Shown: positions 32,481-45,914, counted from the stretch's first letter. The stretch is 64,000 bases of DNA from Gerris lacustris (GCA_951217055.1 OX578284.1:23805187-23869186), one strand, 5' to 3'. The notes: generated by a model from the sequence alone, not told the origin. Made by a program: numbers and translations.

Positions 32481-33083
32481 ACTATATTTAAACCCACTCT
32501 TTAAATAAATCACTTGAAATTGGGTATATACAGATAAAGTAAAATTCCTATATTATTATTTCAAAATTTATCATCGGGTTTCAGAAGAAATTTCACTTCT
32601 TCGAAAAGCAGTATGTTGTGTAGTGTAGGGGGGGGGGGGGGGGGATGTAGAGGTTTCATTGCGTGGGCGATATTTAGGGTGTTTGAGGGGGTGTTTAGGG
32701 GGAGGTAGATCTAGTCACTTGGGCACCTGCGCCCCCAGTTCTCCGCCTGACTTTGCCTCTTGAATATCGCGCTCCGGTCTTCGTTTAGAAAAAAATACAT
32801 CGCGTAGAACACAAAATATACTATTAAAAAGAAAAATACTGATATAAAACGAAGAAAACATAATATATTCCAATAGGAATCATATCATTTTTTAATCATC
32901 AAGGAAAAAATTCAATCATCTATATTTCATTATATTTAAAATAAATAAGGTAAATAAAAAAATAAATAATTTACATATGCAAATAAAACTTTTTAAACAA
33001 ACTTCATTAGTTTCAACAAAATACTGTTTTATATATATCTTATTAAACTTTTTTTTTTAAATATAAAAATTAAAATCGAAGAT
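32481..33083. other. No gene; G run
   Basis: Contains a 17-G tract at 32628-32644, a G-rich stretch to about 32710 and AT-rich DNA after it. Confidence 0.5.
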
Positions 33084-33243
33084 AATGCTACTTATCTACT
33101 TAAATTGCCATATTTTTAGTACCTTATGCCTTATTACCATAAGAACAAACAGATCATCCAGTTTATAATGCTACTTATCTACTTAAATTGCCATATTTCT
33201 GGTACCTTATTACCATGAGAACAAACAAATCATCCAGTTTATT
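33084..33243 (+). repeat. 83-bp tandem duplication
   Basis: AATGCTACTTATCTACTTAA..ATCCAGTTTA occurs twice (33084 and 33167). The second copy has lost a few bases. Confidence 0.8.
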
Positions 33244-34095
33244 TGCGATGGCTGCTTATTGTTATAAATTTCAATTTGCATTTTACACATTTCATTATTT
33301 TCTTGTGACAATAATTTATAGTTTACTAATTCGGTAATTCTAAATAGTCAGTCAGTTTTTGTTTTCTTTATTAAATACCTTATTAATAACCTTGGATTGT
33401 TATATGTGCAAATAAGTAATACATTTTTAATAGGGAAGAAAAAAGTTCCTATTTAAAATCAATTTAAAACAATAAAAATAAAAATAAATAATTGGATAAC
33501 TTACAGATCATTCATCAATGAACAAATAAGTTACTACTTTGCTGATAATGACCATTTATAGTAATCTAGATAAAATTGTATTAACATTTAAATTCTATGG
33601 ATTGTTAATAAAATGGTTATTATTATTCGAAATGTGAATGCTTGTGAATATGATAAACACAATATGAACCGAAATAACTATCTCCTATATTATTTAGAAA
33701 AAGGCTCAATAAAAATTTTAAAAACTATCTTCGCAAAGTAACTGCTTGTGAGAGATTTTTTTTTATTTTATTTTTCCACTTGTTTACTTTTAAAAATCAA
33801 ACCTAGAAAACTCACAAAAGATTCTAATATACTCGTATTATTTGGATTTATCTCCATCTATTCTATGTGACACATTATTTTGGAAACTTGATTATTTCCC
33901 ATGGAAGTGACTAACGCAGTTTGATTGGTAATCAAGTATGTTGCCTATTTGTACAAATTTAATTAAAAAAAAACAAAACGCTGGGATTGGTTTTAAGATA
34001 AAAATATCACTACTACATACGGTTTTGGAGAGCCAGTGTCCTTAAAACTAGAGCAAATTCAAATTTGGAATTTTAAATTAGAATATAGTTTTTTT
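33244..34095. other. No gene seen
   Basis: AT-rich spacer without supported features. Confidence 0.5.
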
Positions 34096-34325
34096 TTTAC
34101 CAAAGTATTAGGAAAGATTAGATACAAGGACTAGAATATTCATGAGGAAATAAATATGCCTTATTAAATACCCCTTTACCAAAGTATTAGGAAATAATAG
34201 ACATAAGGACAATAATATTATGAGGAAATAACTATACTTTATTAAATACCCCTTTACCAAAGCATTAGGAAAGAATAGATATAAGGACAATAATATTCAT
34301 GAGGAAATAAATATTTCTTATTTTG
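34096..34325 (+). repeat. Three-copy ~79-bp tandem repeat
   Basis: Units start TTTACCAAAG at 34096, 34175 and 34253 and share TATTAGGAAA, ATAAGGACAATAATATT and ATGAGGAAATAA. The minus-strand ORF across it is a repeat product. Confidence 0.85.
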
Positions 34326-34490
34326 GACTATGAAATAGAATACCTAAAAAATTAAATCAATCGAGTAAGTTTTATTATTTGTTCAATGAAATATTATGAA
34401 CAATCATAAAAAACGAAGGAAATGTATTTTTTAACTGTTTTATATTCTTAAAAAATATTACATGATATTATAGATTACAATACTTTATTC

Positions 34491-34492
<2 letters not shown>

Positions 34493-34565
<73 letters not shown>
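34493..34565. repeat. (TA)n microsatellite
   Basis: About 36 TA units with one interruption near the start. Confidence 0.95.
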
Positions 34566-34568
<3 letters not shown>

Positions 34569-35184
34569 AGGGCATAAGTTTCCTGATTTTAAATATATTT
34601 TTATTTTTAATTGTATATATTTTGCCTGTCTCTTATACAGACACATGGATCAATTAAATTTGATACTCATATAACCCTAGGGTCATAATTTGTGGCCAAA
34701 TCAATAAATAAAGAGCAACCCAAATTACTATAAATATTTCTACGAAATAAGCAAGCAGAAACAATTCCATTGGGAAACTATTTTAAAAATAATCGACATA
34801 TGGGATTAATTTTTAATAAAACATAAAAATACTCTTAAACATATGTTAGATATGTTCTTTTCCTTTTCTCTTTACATTTATCTGTGTTCATCACTTCCTT
34901 AGCAACCAGATCTCAGACTTAAATTATAAAGAACATTAATATTACTCGTGTTGGAACAAGGAATACGCATTTCCAATAAAAATAAATGAATTATACCAAA
35001 CTTTCAGTCATTAGAGCCTAACAAAGAGATCTTATGATTTCTAATTTTTTTTATGAAGGTATTTCTATTCTTAATTTTTCATATATTATCTCATTTTGTA
35101 TTTCGTACTCCGTACAAATTCTTTGATAGGCTCTACAAGTAGCTACTCAGGGTTTAAGCTGGCTTAGTACATCAATTTACTTTT
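34566..35184. other. No gene seen
   Basis: AT-rich spacer; nothing supported. Confidence 0.5.
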
Positions 35185-36045
35185 AGTGTTAAAATGTCTT
35201 TCTCTATTCCTATTCAAGTGACTCCAACTGCTCATCTTGATGATATATATGCTTTTATAGGATAGGTTTCCGTGGCCAAAGTCTAATAAATCTAGATCTT
35301 TGGAGGAAACTGCGACAGAGATTTACTGTGTTAAGACGTCTTTCTTTATTCCAATTCAAGTGCCTCTAACTGCTCATCTGGATAATTAGTACTCGATTCT
35401 ATAGTATTAAGTTTCCATGGCCAGAGTCTAATAAATCTAGATCTTTGGAGGAAACTGCGACAGAGATTTACTGTGTTAAGACGTCTTTCTTTATTCCAAT
35501 TCAAGTGCCTCTAACTGCTCATCTGGATAATTAGTACTCGATTCTATAGTATTAAGTTTCCATGGCCAGAGTCTAATAAATCTAGATCTTTGGAGGAAAC
35601 TGCGACAGAGATTTACTGTGTTGAGACGTCTTTCTTTATTCCAATTCAAGTGCCTCTAACTGCTAATCTGGATAATTAGTACTCGATTCCGATTCTATAG
35701 TATTAAGTTTCCATGGCCAGAGGCTAATAAATCTAGATCTTTGGAGGAAACTGCGACAGAGATTTACTGTGTTAAGACGTCTTTCTTTATTCCAATTCAA
35801 GTGCCTCTAACTGCTCATCTGGATAATTAGTACTCGATTCTATAGTATTAAGTTTCCATGGCCAGAGTCTAATAAATCTAGATCTTTGGAGGAAACTGCG
35901 ACAGAGATTTACTGTGTTGAGACGTCTTTCTTTATTCCAATTCAAGTGCCTCCAACTGCTCATCTGGATAATTAGTACATGATTCTATAGATTAGTTTCC
36001 CGTGGCCGCACAGTCTAATTAATCTAGATCTTTCTGAGGAAACGT
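35185..36045 (+). repeat. 145-bp satellite-like array (~6 units)
   Basis: The block TGGAGGAAACTGCGACAGAG recurs at 35301, 35446, 35591, 35742 and 35887, a 145-bp period with one 6-bp insertion (GATTCC duplicated). The first unit (from 35185) and the last (to 36045) are clearly diverged, while the inner units are almost identical, the pattern of expansion from the middle. No coding. Confidence 0.9.
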
Positions 36046-36807
36046 ATAGATGATTTTGTGAATCCTGACATTTAGAACCTGTTATGTTGCAAATGACGAA
36101 ACTCTACAGGAGTAATTAGGAACTCTCTTGAGTATGATTTGTGTAATGGGTTCGAATCGTCGGGATCACAAACTTCTGACACGGTCTCTTCCGGAAGATC
36201 TAGATTTAATAGTTCATTTAGTATTTTAATGGACTATGCACTCAAACTACTTTTTTAATTGTCTTCTTCATATATTATGTGACACTATTTTTATGGCGTA
36301 ATGCTGTTAATGACTAATACATAAATAAATATATTATTAATACTGCCAATTAGTTTGGCTAAAAGCTCCTCATTTCCTTCTATAACTGGACGGATATATA
36401 ATATAGTGGTAGATGTAAAAATAAGAGTGTTATTCAAATTTGGTTGGAAAACCAAACCAATAGGTAGAATAAAATAATTAGTTTGATTAACAGCAAGAAG
36501 GAAAGAAATTAGCAATAGTTGGAATAAAATACAAAATAATATTAGTTAAAAAAAAGCATAGTTCTTAGCTTTCCCTGTTACCTATACTGTTACCTATACT
36601 GTTATTTATTTTTTCCATGTGAATTAAAATAATTTATTTTTTATTTTTTAAGGTTATTTAAAAACAAAGTAAAAGTTTACGACTATGCAGAACATAAAAT
36701 TCAAATAATATAATATATCTTTTTAACAGCTGAAATTAGAAATTTTCAATTCAGGGGCAAAGACATTTTGTACTTCAGAATGCTTCCGAGCTTACTGAAG
36801 GTAACCG
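36046..36807. other. No convincing gene
   Basis: AT-rich. A 74-codon minus ORF at 36291-36515 has hydrophobic stretches, but there is no other support for a gene. Confidence 0.4.
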
Positions 36808-37130
36808 GTAAGCTTGGAAGCATAGTGATGTGGTGCAATCAATCTATTTTGAGGTTTAAAAAGAGTCCAAAAAAGGGGTTTTAATAAGTGTCTGTCTGTT
36901 TGCCTTTTGTCTGTATGTCGACTCGTGGAGCCTAAATTACTGTGCTGATTTTGATTGAATATGGAATACATGTTCAGTAAGCTTGGAAGCATAGTGATGT
37001 GGTACAAACAATCTATTTTGAGGTTTAAAAAAGTCCAAAAAAGGGTTTTTACAAAGTGTCTGTCTGTTTGCCTGTTATCTATAGTTTATGCCGACTCGTG
37101 GAGTTTAAACTCGTTAAATATGGAATTCAT
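36808..37130 (+). repeat. 169-bp tandem duplication
   Basis: GTAAGCTTGGAAGCATAGTG starts both units (36808, 36977). Each has CAATCTATTTTGAGGTTTAA, AGTGTCTGTCTGTTTGCCT and GACTCGTGGAG. A related single block follows near 37190. The sequence just before 36808 shows the GAGCTTACTGAAGGTAAC end of family A. Confidence 0.8.
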
Positions 37131-38099
37131 CTTCCGAAACACCCCACTCCAAGGTGAAATAGTCTTCTTTGTAAAAATTGCTGCGGCTTTTAAAAACACT
37201 TTTATCTTTTGTCTGTGCAAGCGATATGAGCTTTAACTACTAAATCGATTTCAATGGAATGTAAGGCACAAGGAGAAATAGAGAAATACATTTTAGCTAA
37301 TTTGACATTACTTTAAAAGTGATAGATTATTTCTTTGAGTCTTATCATAACAATATTATTCTAAGATTTCACTATACATTGTAATTATGTTGTAGTCATA
37401 TTGTATTTCATATGATTGGTTAGTACCGAGGGAAAGTACACTACATCTTTAACAGGCTGAAATTCTAAAAGTATTGCTATTCAACGATATTCAACAAGTA
37501 CTTAATCTCCTTGATACAAACAAACAAACGATGTTTAGTTTTACGCTTGATTTTAGTTCTAGATTAAAAATAGGCTGGAACCCATTTATATGTGTCCGAA
37601 TGTTTACGGTTTTCATTTATCTTTAAGATTTACGTAAAATTAGAAATACCACTTAATTGAAAGATACAAATGTATAATGTATAATGCGAAATATCTTCAT
37701 TGTAATTTAAATGTAATGGAATAACTTCAATATAACGTTATTATTTTGGTTATTTTATTGACGAAGTTTAATTTGGAATAAATTCAGTACAATGATATTT
37801 ATTTTAAAATAATTAAAATCTATATAATATAAAATCCAAATACCACCGACTTAATGCTTACAATATCTTTGAACCCACTAGACCAATGACCATAATATTT
37901 TGCATGTAGAGTCCTCGCAGTCCCTAAGTGCTCGCCAAGAAAATTTACGATCTGCCATCATGATTTAAGATGGCGACCATTTATATGCAAATTTCGTCAT
38001 GGCCATATCTGCAGAACTAATTACACTAGAACCTTGAAATTTGGGAAGTTAACTATCTTTTATGACAAATAAAAAATAAAAAAAAAAAAAAAAAGTATG
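37131..38099. other. No gene; dispersed repeat traces
   Basis: Mostly AT-rich. 37890-38050 carries an AGATGGCGACCATTTATATG and CCTTGAAATTTGGGAAG segment of the dispersed type. An A-rich tract is at 38070-38094. Confidence 0.45.
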
Positions 38100-38290
38100 A
38101 CAAATAAAACCTTAAAAAAATAACTAATTTTAAAAATGATAACTTTAAAGCATGACCAAGAGTAAACTACCCTTATTTTTGATGGAATCGAAAAATATTA
38201 TTCTGAAATGTGGTTAAGAATTGCAAAAAACGTATAAATATTAATTTATTTAAATTATTAAATTTTAGTTAACTGTCTGAAATATTAAAT
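38100..38290 (+). mobile_element. Mariner-like terminal fragment
   Basis: CCAAGAGTAAACTACCCTTA followed by TTTTTGATGGAATCGAAAAA matches in reverse the right end of the element at 42405-43118. Only this end is present. Confidence 0.5.
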
Positions 38291-38806
38291 ATTAGTTTGT
38301 TATCTACTTTTCTTTTATCTTTGGGTGCTATTACTTTAGAAAATCATATCCTAACTATGATTTTATTCGTATATATAGATTACCTTAAAAAAAATTAGTC
38401 CAATATACTCGGATAAAACTTTCTCATATTTTTAGTGACACTGAATTAAAATCCCACAATACATATATTATTTTATTTGTTTATTTTGAATAACCATCTA
38501 TATAAAAATAATGGGGCCTCGCTGGAAATTGAGAGATGGTTGTTTTCTTTGACCTGTTTCGTTTATCAGAGGGAGTGGAATTTATTTTATTTAATATTTC
38601 GGTAAATTGATTTTTTCCAGTTTATTTTATGATTTTTTTAAATTAATAGTTTTGATATGTTTATATTATACATAATATAAATAATATACTGCATGTATGA
38701 AAAAGTAAAACTTACTAAGTCCAGTTTTATTCTACCTGCCGACATCGATATCGTTGAAGAAGCTGCTTCCAGGCAATTCTAGCTAAGCAAAGATGCTTAG
38801 CTTGGT

Positions 38807-39202
38807 TGGAGGTATTTTCCTCTTCTGTGACTCAGTAAGGTATCGTTGCCTTCACATCTTGCTTCGTAGACTAAAGCTGAAAATCTTCTGTCACACAATT
38901 TTTTAAGATTTTTCCGTGCCACCAAAACATCTGAAAAACAATATTGAAAACTTCTCTTAGGGGAAAACTTCTCAAATCTCCAGCTTACCGTGGCTTAGAC
39001 CAAGTCGCCCTTTGTTTATCACTGACTATCAATGATTAGCTGCTATATTATGTTCTTGTCGGAACATTATACTGTTTTGTTCACTGCCATTTTCCTCCCT
39101 CTGAGATCTTTCGTTTGCTTCGAGAATTTTTTCCATTGATTTCAATAATCTACTGGCATTTACCTCCCAATTGTGGCATGTACCTCTTCTTTTAATTTTC
39201 CA
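38807..39202 (-). pseudogene. Coding-like remnant, unidentified
   Basis: On minus, two short open stretches look protein-like. One includes ASRLLKSMEKILEANERSQR and FRQEHNIAANH, ending at a TGA at 39029-39031. The other, after a TTTTTCAG acceptor-like site at 38931, includes KNLKKLCDRRFSALVYEA and SHRRGKYLQPS, stopping at 38807. A GTAAGCTGG donor-like site lies between them. The frames do not join, so it is decayed or partial. The style resembles the charged C-terminal part of MADF/Myb-like proteins from transposons, but I cannot assign it. Confidence 0.25.
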
Positions 39203-40839
39203 TCTTTACTGATTTTTTTTTAGTGGCTATTTAATCTATTATCTCACTTCCTTAAGTCGTTAACTGTTCCACTTTTTTTTAATATGACCATGCATTTGAA
39301 TTTTGAGTTATATTATTAGTCCTTGACTTTTAAGGGATCCCAAAATTCCAACATTCTAATTATGTTGTGCCTTTCTTTCGTAGTCGCAATGAGTGCAGCA
39401 TTATCTGCGGATGCTTACATGAATAATAACACCACCACAAGTAAATCCATCTCTAATAACCAATTTTTGAACTATTTCATCATCCATATAATTATAAGTG
39501 CAGCAATCTAATATATTTCCTTTTTTTTACTCGTCTTAATATTAATATTGAATACATCTGATGTTAAATTTGCTTTCTTCTAAAAGGTTTTTCTGTTTTA
39601 TAGCTTTTAATTATTTTAATAATGGATAGTTTTGGCATATTATAAATATTTTAGGGATTTCCAAATTATTTTCTATCTAATGTACGTTGAAAATTTAAAA
39701 ATCATTCATATTTTGTGATTGAAATTCTGCTCAATAAATAAACATAATATCATGACAGAATTACTGATGCGATTGCAAGTGAATTTGAAAATTATTGCAT
39801 GACTATAAACTTTATTAGTTGATTTATTTAGTATTGTTATTATATAAATTTTAATAAAGATACTATATATAAATGCTTGATGAATGGATAGTGTATGCTT
39901 ATTTTTTTTTTAAATAGATTTAAAATCAAACAAAATATTATCACAATCCATGTTCGACATGGAAAAATGAATAAATGATGTCACGTAAGAAGTATATCTG
40001 CATAATATAAAACAACTATTAAGAAAAAAAATGAAATTAAAGTGATATATCGGTGGAAGGAGAATATGAAAATAAAATATTGGTTTAGACTAAGAAAGAG
40101 GAAAGATTAGATATAAAGAAGGAAGGCTGATAGCGAAAGTGGTGATAAGACTATTATATTGTGCCAAACAGATAAATATTAAATTGCCTGAAAAATAAGT
40201 ATACTCTAAAAACATCCAGTTTTGCCTCTTTTTGATTTATAAAACTATAGTCTAGCTAGAGTATGGAATATAAAATGACAACGACCAATGACGTCTATTT
40301 TAATTTCCTGGTGCTCACAACAAATTAATTGTTTTTTGCTAATATATATACCATTCAAATATTTTATAATTATATTATTCTTATTTTAGTATTAGTATTC
40401 TTACTTCCCGAAGAAACTTCTCAATCTAAATGAAATAGCAACTTGCTTGAAAATTCTAAAACGATAGCAACTATGCAAACTATTAACAGTTGCGAAGTTG
40501 TAGTAGTTAGAAATAAGAACACTACTTGTTTGGTTACGCCGAACCCCATATTTTACGTTATAAATATTTTTTGCATTAACTATGTTTAGTGATTATCGAT
40601 GGTGCTTAGGTTTTTCAAATTTAAATTCTTGATTAATAAAGATTTTATTTCAGAAAATACTCAATCTCTCTCTTTATGGTTGGTGTTAGCCAACACAAAT
40701 TTCATCTTAAAAATAAACCAGTATTTTGTTTAATATAATAAACCTAGAAAACTAGTAATATTAGAAAACTAGTAAAAAAAAAACTAGTAATATTGTCGCT
40801 TCTCCCAAGCGACAATATTACTTCCTAAAAATCTATGAA
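39203..40839. other. No gene seen
   Basis: AT-rich. A 62-codon plus ORF at 39323-39511 with a hydrophobic stretch has no other support. Confidence 0.45.
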
Positions 40840-41533
40840 AATAATTATGACTTATTATTTCTAAATTCACCTTTTAATGTATAACTACGTGTCCATGAGT
40901 TTTCAAAAACGTATTGAGATCTTTTTTGGTATATTCAAAACCCCATAGAAAACGGTGATTTCAATACGTTTTGAATTCAAGGTCACAACCAAATTTTGGT
41001 TTTTGTATTGGAACTGTTTTGTAAAAATAGCATGGAAACGGGTATTAAATTGAAAACAGAATTGAGACATGCGCAGTAGGTATGATGAGCAGAGATATGA
41101 TAACCTGATTTAACTATAACTAGTCAGGGAGTTTATAGTAAAACAATAATGACTTACTATTTCTAGATTCCCCTTTTAACGAATTACTACGTGTCCATGA
41201 GTTTTCAAAACTGTTTTGGTATTTAAAACCACTTAGAAACGGTGATTTCAATACATTTTAAATTCAAGGTCACAACGGCAAATGCTTTGTTTTGGATTGA
41301 AACTGTAAAAATAGCATGGAAACAACAGATATTGAATTTATAACAGAATTGAGACATGCGCAGTAGGTATGATGAGTAGAGATATGGTAACCTGACTAAA
41401 CTATGACTAGTCTGGGAGTTTATAGTTTTTAAAATTGTTGTGAAAACTGTTTTGAAAACTCCTCATGGAAATACTTTCGGTTTAAAACCAAACAATTTTT
41501 CAAAACGGATTTGAAAACCCATGGATACGTAGT
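40840..41533. mobile_element. Element with TIR and internal ~302-bp tandem duplication
   Basis: Two direct units (about 40840-41142 and 41143-41430) share ACTACGTGTCCATGAGTTTT, AAACGGTGATTTCAATAC, AGAATTGAGACATGCGCAGT and AGGTATGATGAG. The inverted form of ACTACGTGTCCATGAGTTTT closes the region at 41500-41533, giving terminal inverted repeats at 40884 and 41533. No coding. Probably a non-autonomous DNA element that duplicated internally. Confidence 0.65.
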
Positions 41534-42404
41534 ATATGAATCTTGGTTTTTGATTGATTTATTTAATGTTTTATCTCTCTCATAATCTCTGCCGTTTTAT
41601 ACGTTTTCACTTCTTCATATATTTGTTTGTATAGATCCTAATCATGTTTGTACCAAATGTTATTGTCTTTTAAAGTATCTCTAATTTGGTTTCTTAGTTG
41701 CCATGGCAGACAATATGACCGCATGGTTTTTCTCATTGGATTGATGTTATTAGTGGGAGTTGTTACATCGTTATAAAAGACCCAAAATAAAGAGGGGGAG
41801 GGAGGGGTCTATAGTAAGAAGTGTTGGCTTTCCCGACCAATACCAAATTTACCACCGACTGCTTATTACCCGTTATGCTTGGTCTAACCCACACAAAACT
41901 TACCCTTAGGATAAACCAGTCGTTTATGTAATGTCCCAAGCTAACAAATGACTTTCTACACTCTAGTATAACCCTTAAAACTCATTTTATTCCTCATTTC
42001 TCATCCCTCTTTTCTCTCTCTCTCTGTCTTCTCCAAGCAAAAACTCATTCCTCCTAGAAGCAACCATTTTACAACATTATTTTGAATTACCTTGGTTTGA
42101 CCTTTAGTTACAATTGGATACTATTTTATTCATAATTCATAAGAAAGAATAGTGTGTTGCAAATGATAAACGTAGAGAATTATATATTTTATATTAAAAA
42201 GAAAGTCACAACTTATAACTATAAATTATTTGTATAACCAATATTTTGTTGAACTTAATTATACTGAATAAGCAAAACTTAATGCTTAGTACTTAGTTTT
42301 GCTTTATAAGCAAAACTCATAAAATTTTGTTTCAGTAAAACATAAAGATTGTTTTTGTAAAATAATCATAAAGGATGCAATGAATTTTTATCCACAAAAA
42401 TTCG
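41534..42404. other. No gene; pyrimidine tract
   Basis: Contains a CT-rich tract at about 41990-42040 and AT-rich DNA. Nothing coding. Confidence 0.5.
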
Positions 42405-43118
42405 GCAAGAAGACTGGCACTAAAATACCCTTATTTTTGATAATATCGAAAAAAAAGTAATTTATAATTACTTATAAATCAAATAATAAGCTAATATAAT
42501 AAATAAATAAGAAATAAATGATAACAACAAGTAATTAAATATTCTAATCCTAGCATCTATTTTAGTATCACAAAAAATCAACAGAGTTGAAAAGAAAGAA
42601 AAAATTAAAGAAATGATCATTTTAATTGATAATTATAATTTGATTTAAATTAAAAAAAATTAATCTTTCCGTAGTAAGAATACTACCTAAAACTTAAAAA
42701 AGAATTGATCATTCAAATGTATTGCCTACTTCTACGCAAATATCGGTTCAATTTATGAATTCTATACAAGCCTTGTGAACTTGCTCATGTGGAATAATGG
42801 CAGTGGCATGTTTAATTCTTTCTTTGAACTCTTCCAAGCTATTATCCACTTGTTGCTTATCACACTTGTTTATTATAAAAATCCAAAGAGAACTATTTGT
42901 TGTAGTTAGCATTGTTTATTTTTAGAAAACAAACTAAAATTTAATATTTCAGAAAATTAACTAAAATTTAATAATTCATAAAATAAAATAATATTTAATA
43001 TTTTTACATTTTTTGCAATTCAGAACCACTTTTTTAAATAGTGTTTTTCGATACCATCAAAAATAAGGGTAGTTTACTCTTGGTTATATTTTAAAATTTT
43101 CAAAAAACAGGACACCCT
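42405..43118 (-). mobile_element. Tc1/mariner-like element remnant
   Basis: Inverted blocks TACCCTTATTTTTGAT near 42428 and its complement near 43056-43071 bound the element. The right end reads CAGGACACCCTG then TA, a typical mariner-type terminus; the left end is less clear. Minus-strand transposase coding remains at 42709-42876. The interior is otherwise AT-rich and much deleted. Confidence 0.55.
42709..42876 (-). pseudogene. Transposase C-terminal fragment
   Basis: Minus frame: VDNSLEEFKERIKHATAII, PHEQVHKACIEFIN, then a stop, then DICVEVGNTFE and TGA. This is the C-terminal helix region common in mariner-related transposases, after the third catalytic Asp. The DDE core is missing and an internal stop is present, so it is dead. 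Confidence 0.55.
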
Positions 43119-43252
43119 GTACACAAACTCAAGAAAATTTTAGCATTTTTAGAGGTTAAGTACAAGCAGGAGTTTTTATAAAGAATAATTTTTTTTGGAA
43201 AACCCAAAAATAAGAAAACTTTTCTTCTCGGATACTCTATCTTGGGACACAC

Positions 43253-43254
<2 letters not shown>

Positions 43255-43303
<49 letters not shown>
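43255..43303. repeat. (TA)n microsatellite
   Basis: About 24 TA units. Confidence 0.95.
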
Positions 43304-43305
<2 letters not shown>

Positions 43306-44404
43306 TATGAAAAATACATTTTAATAGAAATATAAATTTAACATTTTATCGCTAACATCAAAACAAAAAATATTCTTAGAATTCTGATTTTATTTTTATA
43401 TTTTCAAAAATAAAATATGAAATGTTTACATTCTCTACGTCTATTTTAAATCTTTAACATTTCTGTTAGATTTATAACCGAAATGAACTCGGCAAAAAAT
43501 AACTTCAGTTCTTAGGTGACGTTATTCTATTACAAAACTTTTTTTTTTTTATAAATATATTATTATTATATATTATACATTTGTTTGCTAAAGCGGGAGA
43601 AATCTTTCAAGATTATTTAGAAATTCATTCAACTAATTTTACACTCTGCTTAGTAACACATAAATACCAATATATTATAATGTAAGATCCATCTAATGGC
43701 CTTCACCTAACCCTCCACGCAGGGCTCATGTTACGAATCAGTGGCTATGTACTTATTATCATGTTGGCCAAGCAATTAAATGAAACGTCGAAATATTTCC
43801 GTTTCATAAGCCTTCATAGAAAATAATTAGGACTAAAGTATACATAATTCGTACCATTATTAAAAAAAAGTATCCTAGAAGCGCAATTTGGGGGATATTT
43901 TTATTACATGCCAAAATTCCTCTTTCTTATTTTAGACACGATAAATAACAATTTTTTAACCAAGATTTAATTTAATATCACAAAAATCTTAATTGTGGGT
44001 ATATAAATTTTAAAAATCAAATTTCCTTAATCTGCGTCTCAAGGTCTTACTGGTACTTAAGATGAATTAGAAACATTTCTATATAGTGGCGAAATTAAGA
44101 AATATGAAATGTTTACATTATCTTTGTCTATTTTAAATCTATAACAATGAATGCTTCACTTAAAAACAAGAATTCTCCATCTCTAAGTTACAAGTGTGAC
44201 CATGAAAGAAAAGTTATCAAACTAGTTTACTTTATTACATTTTTAGGAAGATTTTACACATTAAACTAGGACAAAAAATAAACGAATACATTAAAATTAG
44301 TTAGATATTTTTTTGTTAAAGAATATCCAATAAAAATGTATAGAAATACAGCATATTAGCAATGAAAACATAGTCAAAGCAAATAGTTTTCCTACCATTG
44401 TAAG
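43304..44404. other. No gene; small dispersed repeats
   Basis: A GAAATGTTTACATT..GTCTATTTTAAATC block occurs at 43420 and 44106. A CTCCATCTCTAAGTTAC block at 44177 recurs near 47190. No coding. Confidence 0.45.
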
Positions 44405-44665
44405 AAATTTGTTATCTCTGATTTCAAAAATTCTAAGACAGAAATCCGTTTCAGACATCAGGGAATCTTTTTTTTGGTCCCGTGTCTGCCCATCGGTCTA
44501 TCCACAATTATGCGAACCACATATTCGAAAAAATACTCACTAGATTTAAATGGAATTTGGGTGGTAAGTCATAATTGACCCATTGTTGGTTCCATATACT
44601 CGTAAGTTTCAACCTTCTGCGCCCACTAGTTCCTCTTCTACAAAAAAACATAATTTCTCACAAAT
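44405..44665 (-). repeat. Family A repeat, partial reverse copy
   Basis: Reverse complement of the 3' half of family A: CAGAAATCCGTTTCAGACAT, CCATTGTTGGTTCCATATA, GTTTCAACCTTCTGCGCCCA. Confidence 0.6.
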
Positions 44666-45066
44666 ATTTATATATATTAGATTAATTTAATTAATCGATA
44701 ACGATGAATTCTAACTTGGAATAATTGACTTGGCTTATCAATAATTCAAATCTCGTTATCAGATGTCTTATAAGCATTGACATTGATTTATTACAAATTT
44801 AACGATTTGTGCACTTACTACACATTTAGTATGGATTCACTGATGGAATTATTTGTGCATCGTGCAAATATTTTTCAATATCGTATACTTTAATACATTT
44901 TTTAGGAATATTTTCTATAACAAACTATGACAAATTTTTATTTTTTATTTTTCAGATTACAAGATTAATAAAGGTGGCGCCATGAAAACGAACAAAAAAA
45001 GGTAATTTATGCATTTCTAGAAAGCGTAATATCTAAAGTGTATTTGTATTTAAGAAAGTACTGTAA

Positions 45067-45493
45067 AGCTCTAGTTTCTTAGGAGAGCGGTGCAGTTATT
45101 TAGCGGCCGTAATCTAGCGGTCTTGACGTCACAAAAGTTGGCAGTACAGAGTACAAACTAAATAACGTTGATGGTCTATGGAGAGTTTACAGCTGCAACG
45201 CAAACGGAGAACGCCTAATGGTGGTAAAGCCTTTTTTATGACCGTCATAGCGATGAAATAGTTTTGCGACGTTTTTTCTTGTAGTGATGAACATTTTATG
45301 CAATAAAATGAGTTCATGCGATATGAGCCAGAGAGGAGGACGAATTATTGATTCATTTTGTAATGCATCAAGAGGCTCTTAGTCGTTTTAAGTTGTCATT
45401 ATAGTTACCGTTAAGACGGCCGTCATTTTGACGTCTCGACCGCTAGATTAAAGACGCTATATAACAGCACCTCTCTCCTAGTAAACCAAAGCT
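45067..45493. mobile_element. 427-bp TIR element
   Basis: The left terminus (AGCTCTAGTTTCTTAGGAGA, then TTAGCGGCCGTAATCTAGCG) and right terminus are inverted copies over about 65 bp at 45067-45133 and 45427-45493. No transposase. It directly abuts the next TIR element at 45505. Target duplication not resolved. The interior is richer in CG than its surroundings. Confidence 0.65.
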
Positions 45494-45773
45494 TTCGTCC
45501 CCTATACCCCTGAAGGCAAGTATCAACTGAGGAATTTTGTCCTGAAACAATGTTTAGGAATAATTTTTTGATAAAATTTTTCGGGACATTGTTTCGAAAA
45601 CAGTTTATTCCTATACATAATTCCGCGTTGAACTGGATTTGAAATCAACCAGTATAACGTGGTCTCACAAGCCACAGTTAAGGCCTCCTTATTTATACTT
45701 TTAAATTAGGAGTTGCTTTTAATTGATCAGATGGGAAAGAAAAGAATGAAAACATGGTGTGCTAGAAAACTAT

Positions 45774-45914
<141 letters not shown>

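Noticed and set aside
36291..36515. 74-codon minus ORF with hydrophobic stretches
   Set aside because: AT-rich hydrophobic composition is expected by chance; no splice sites, start context or similarity.
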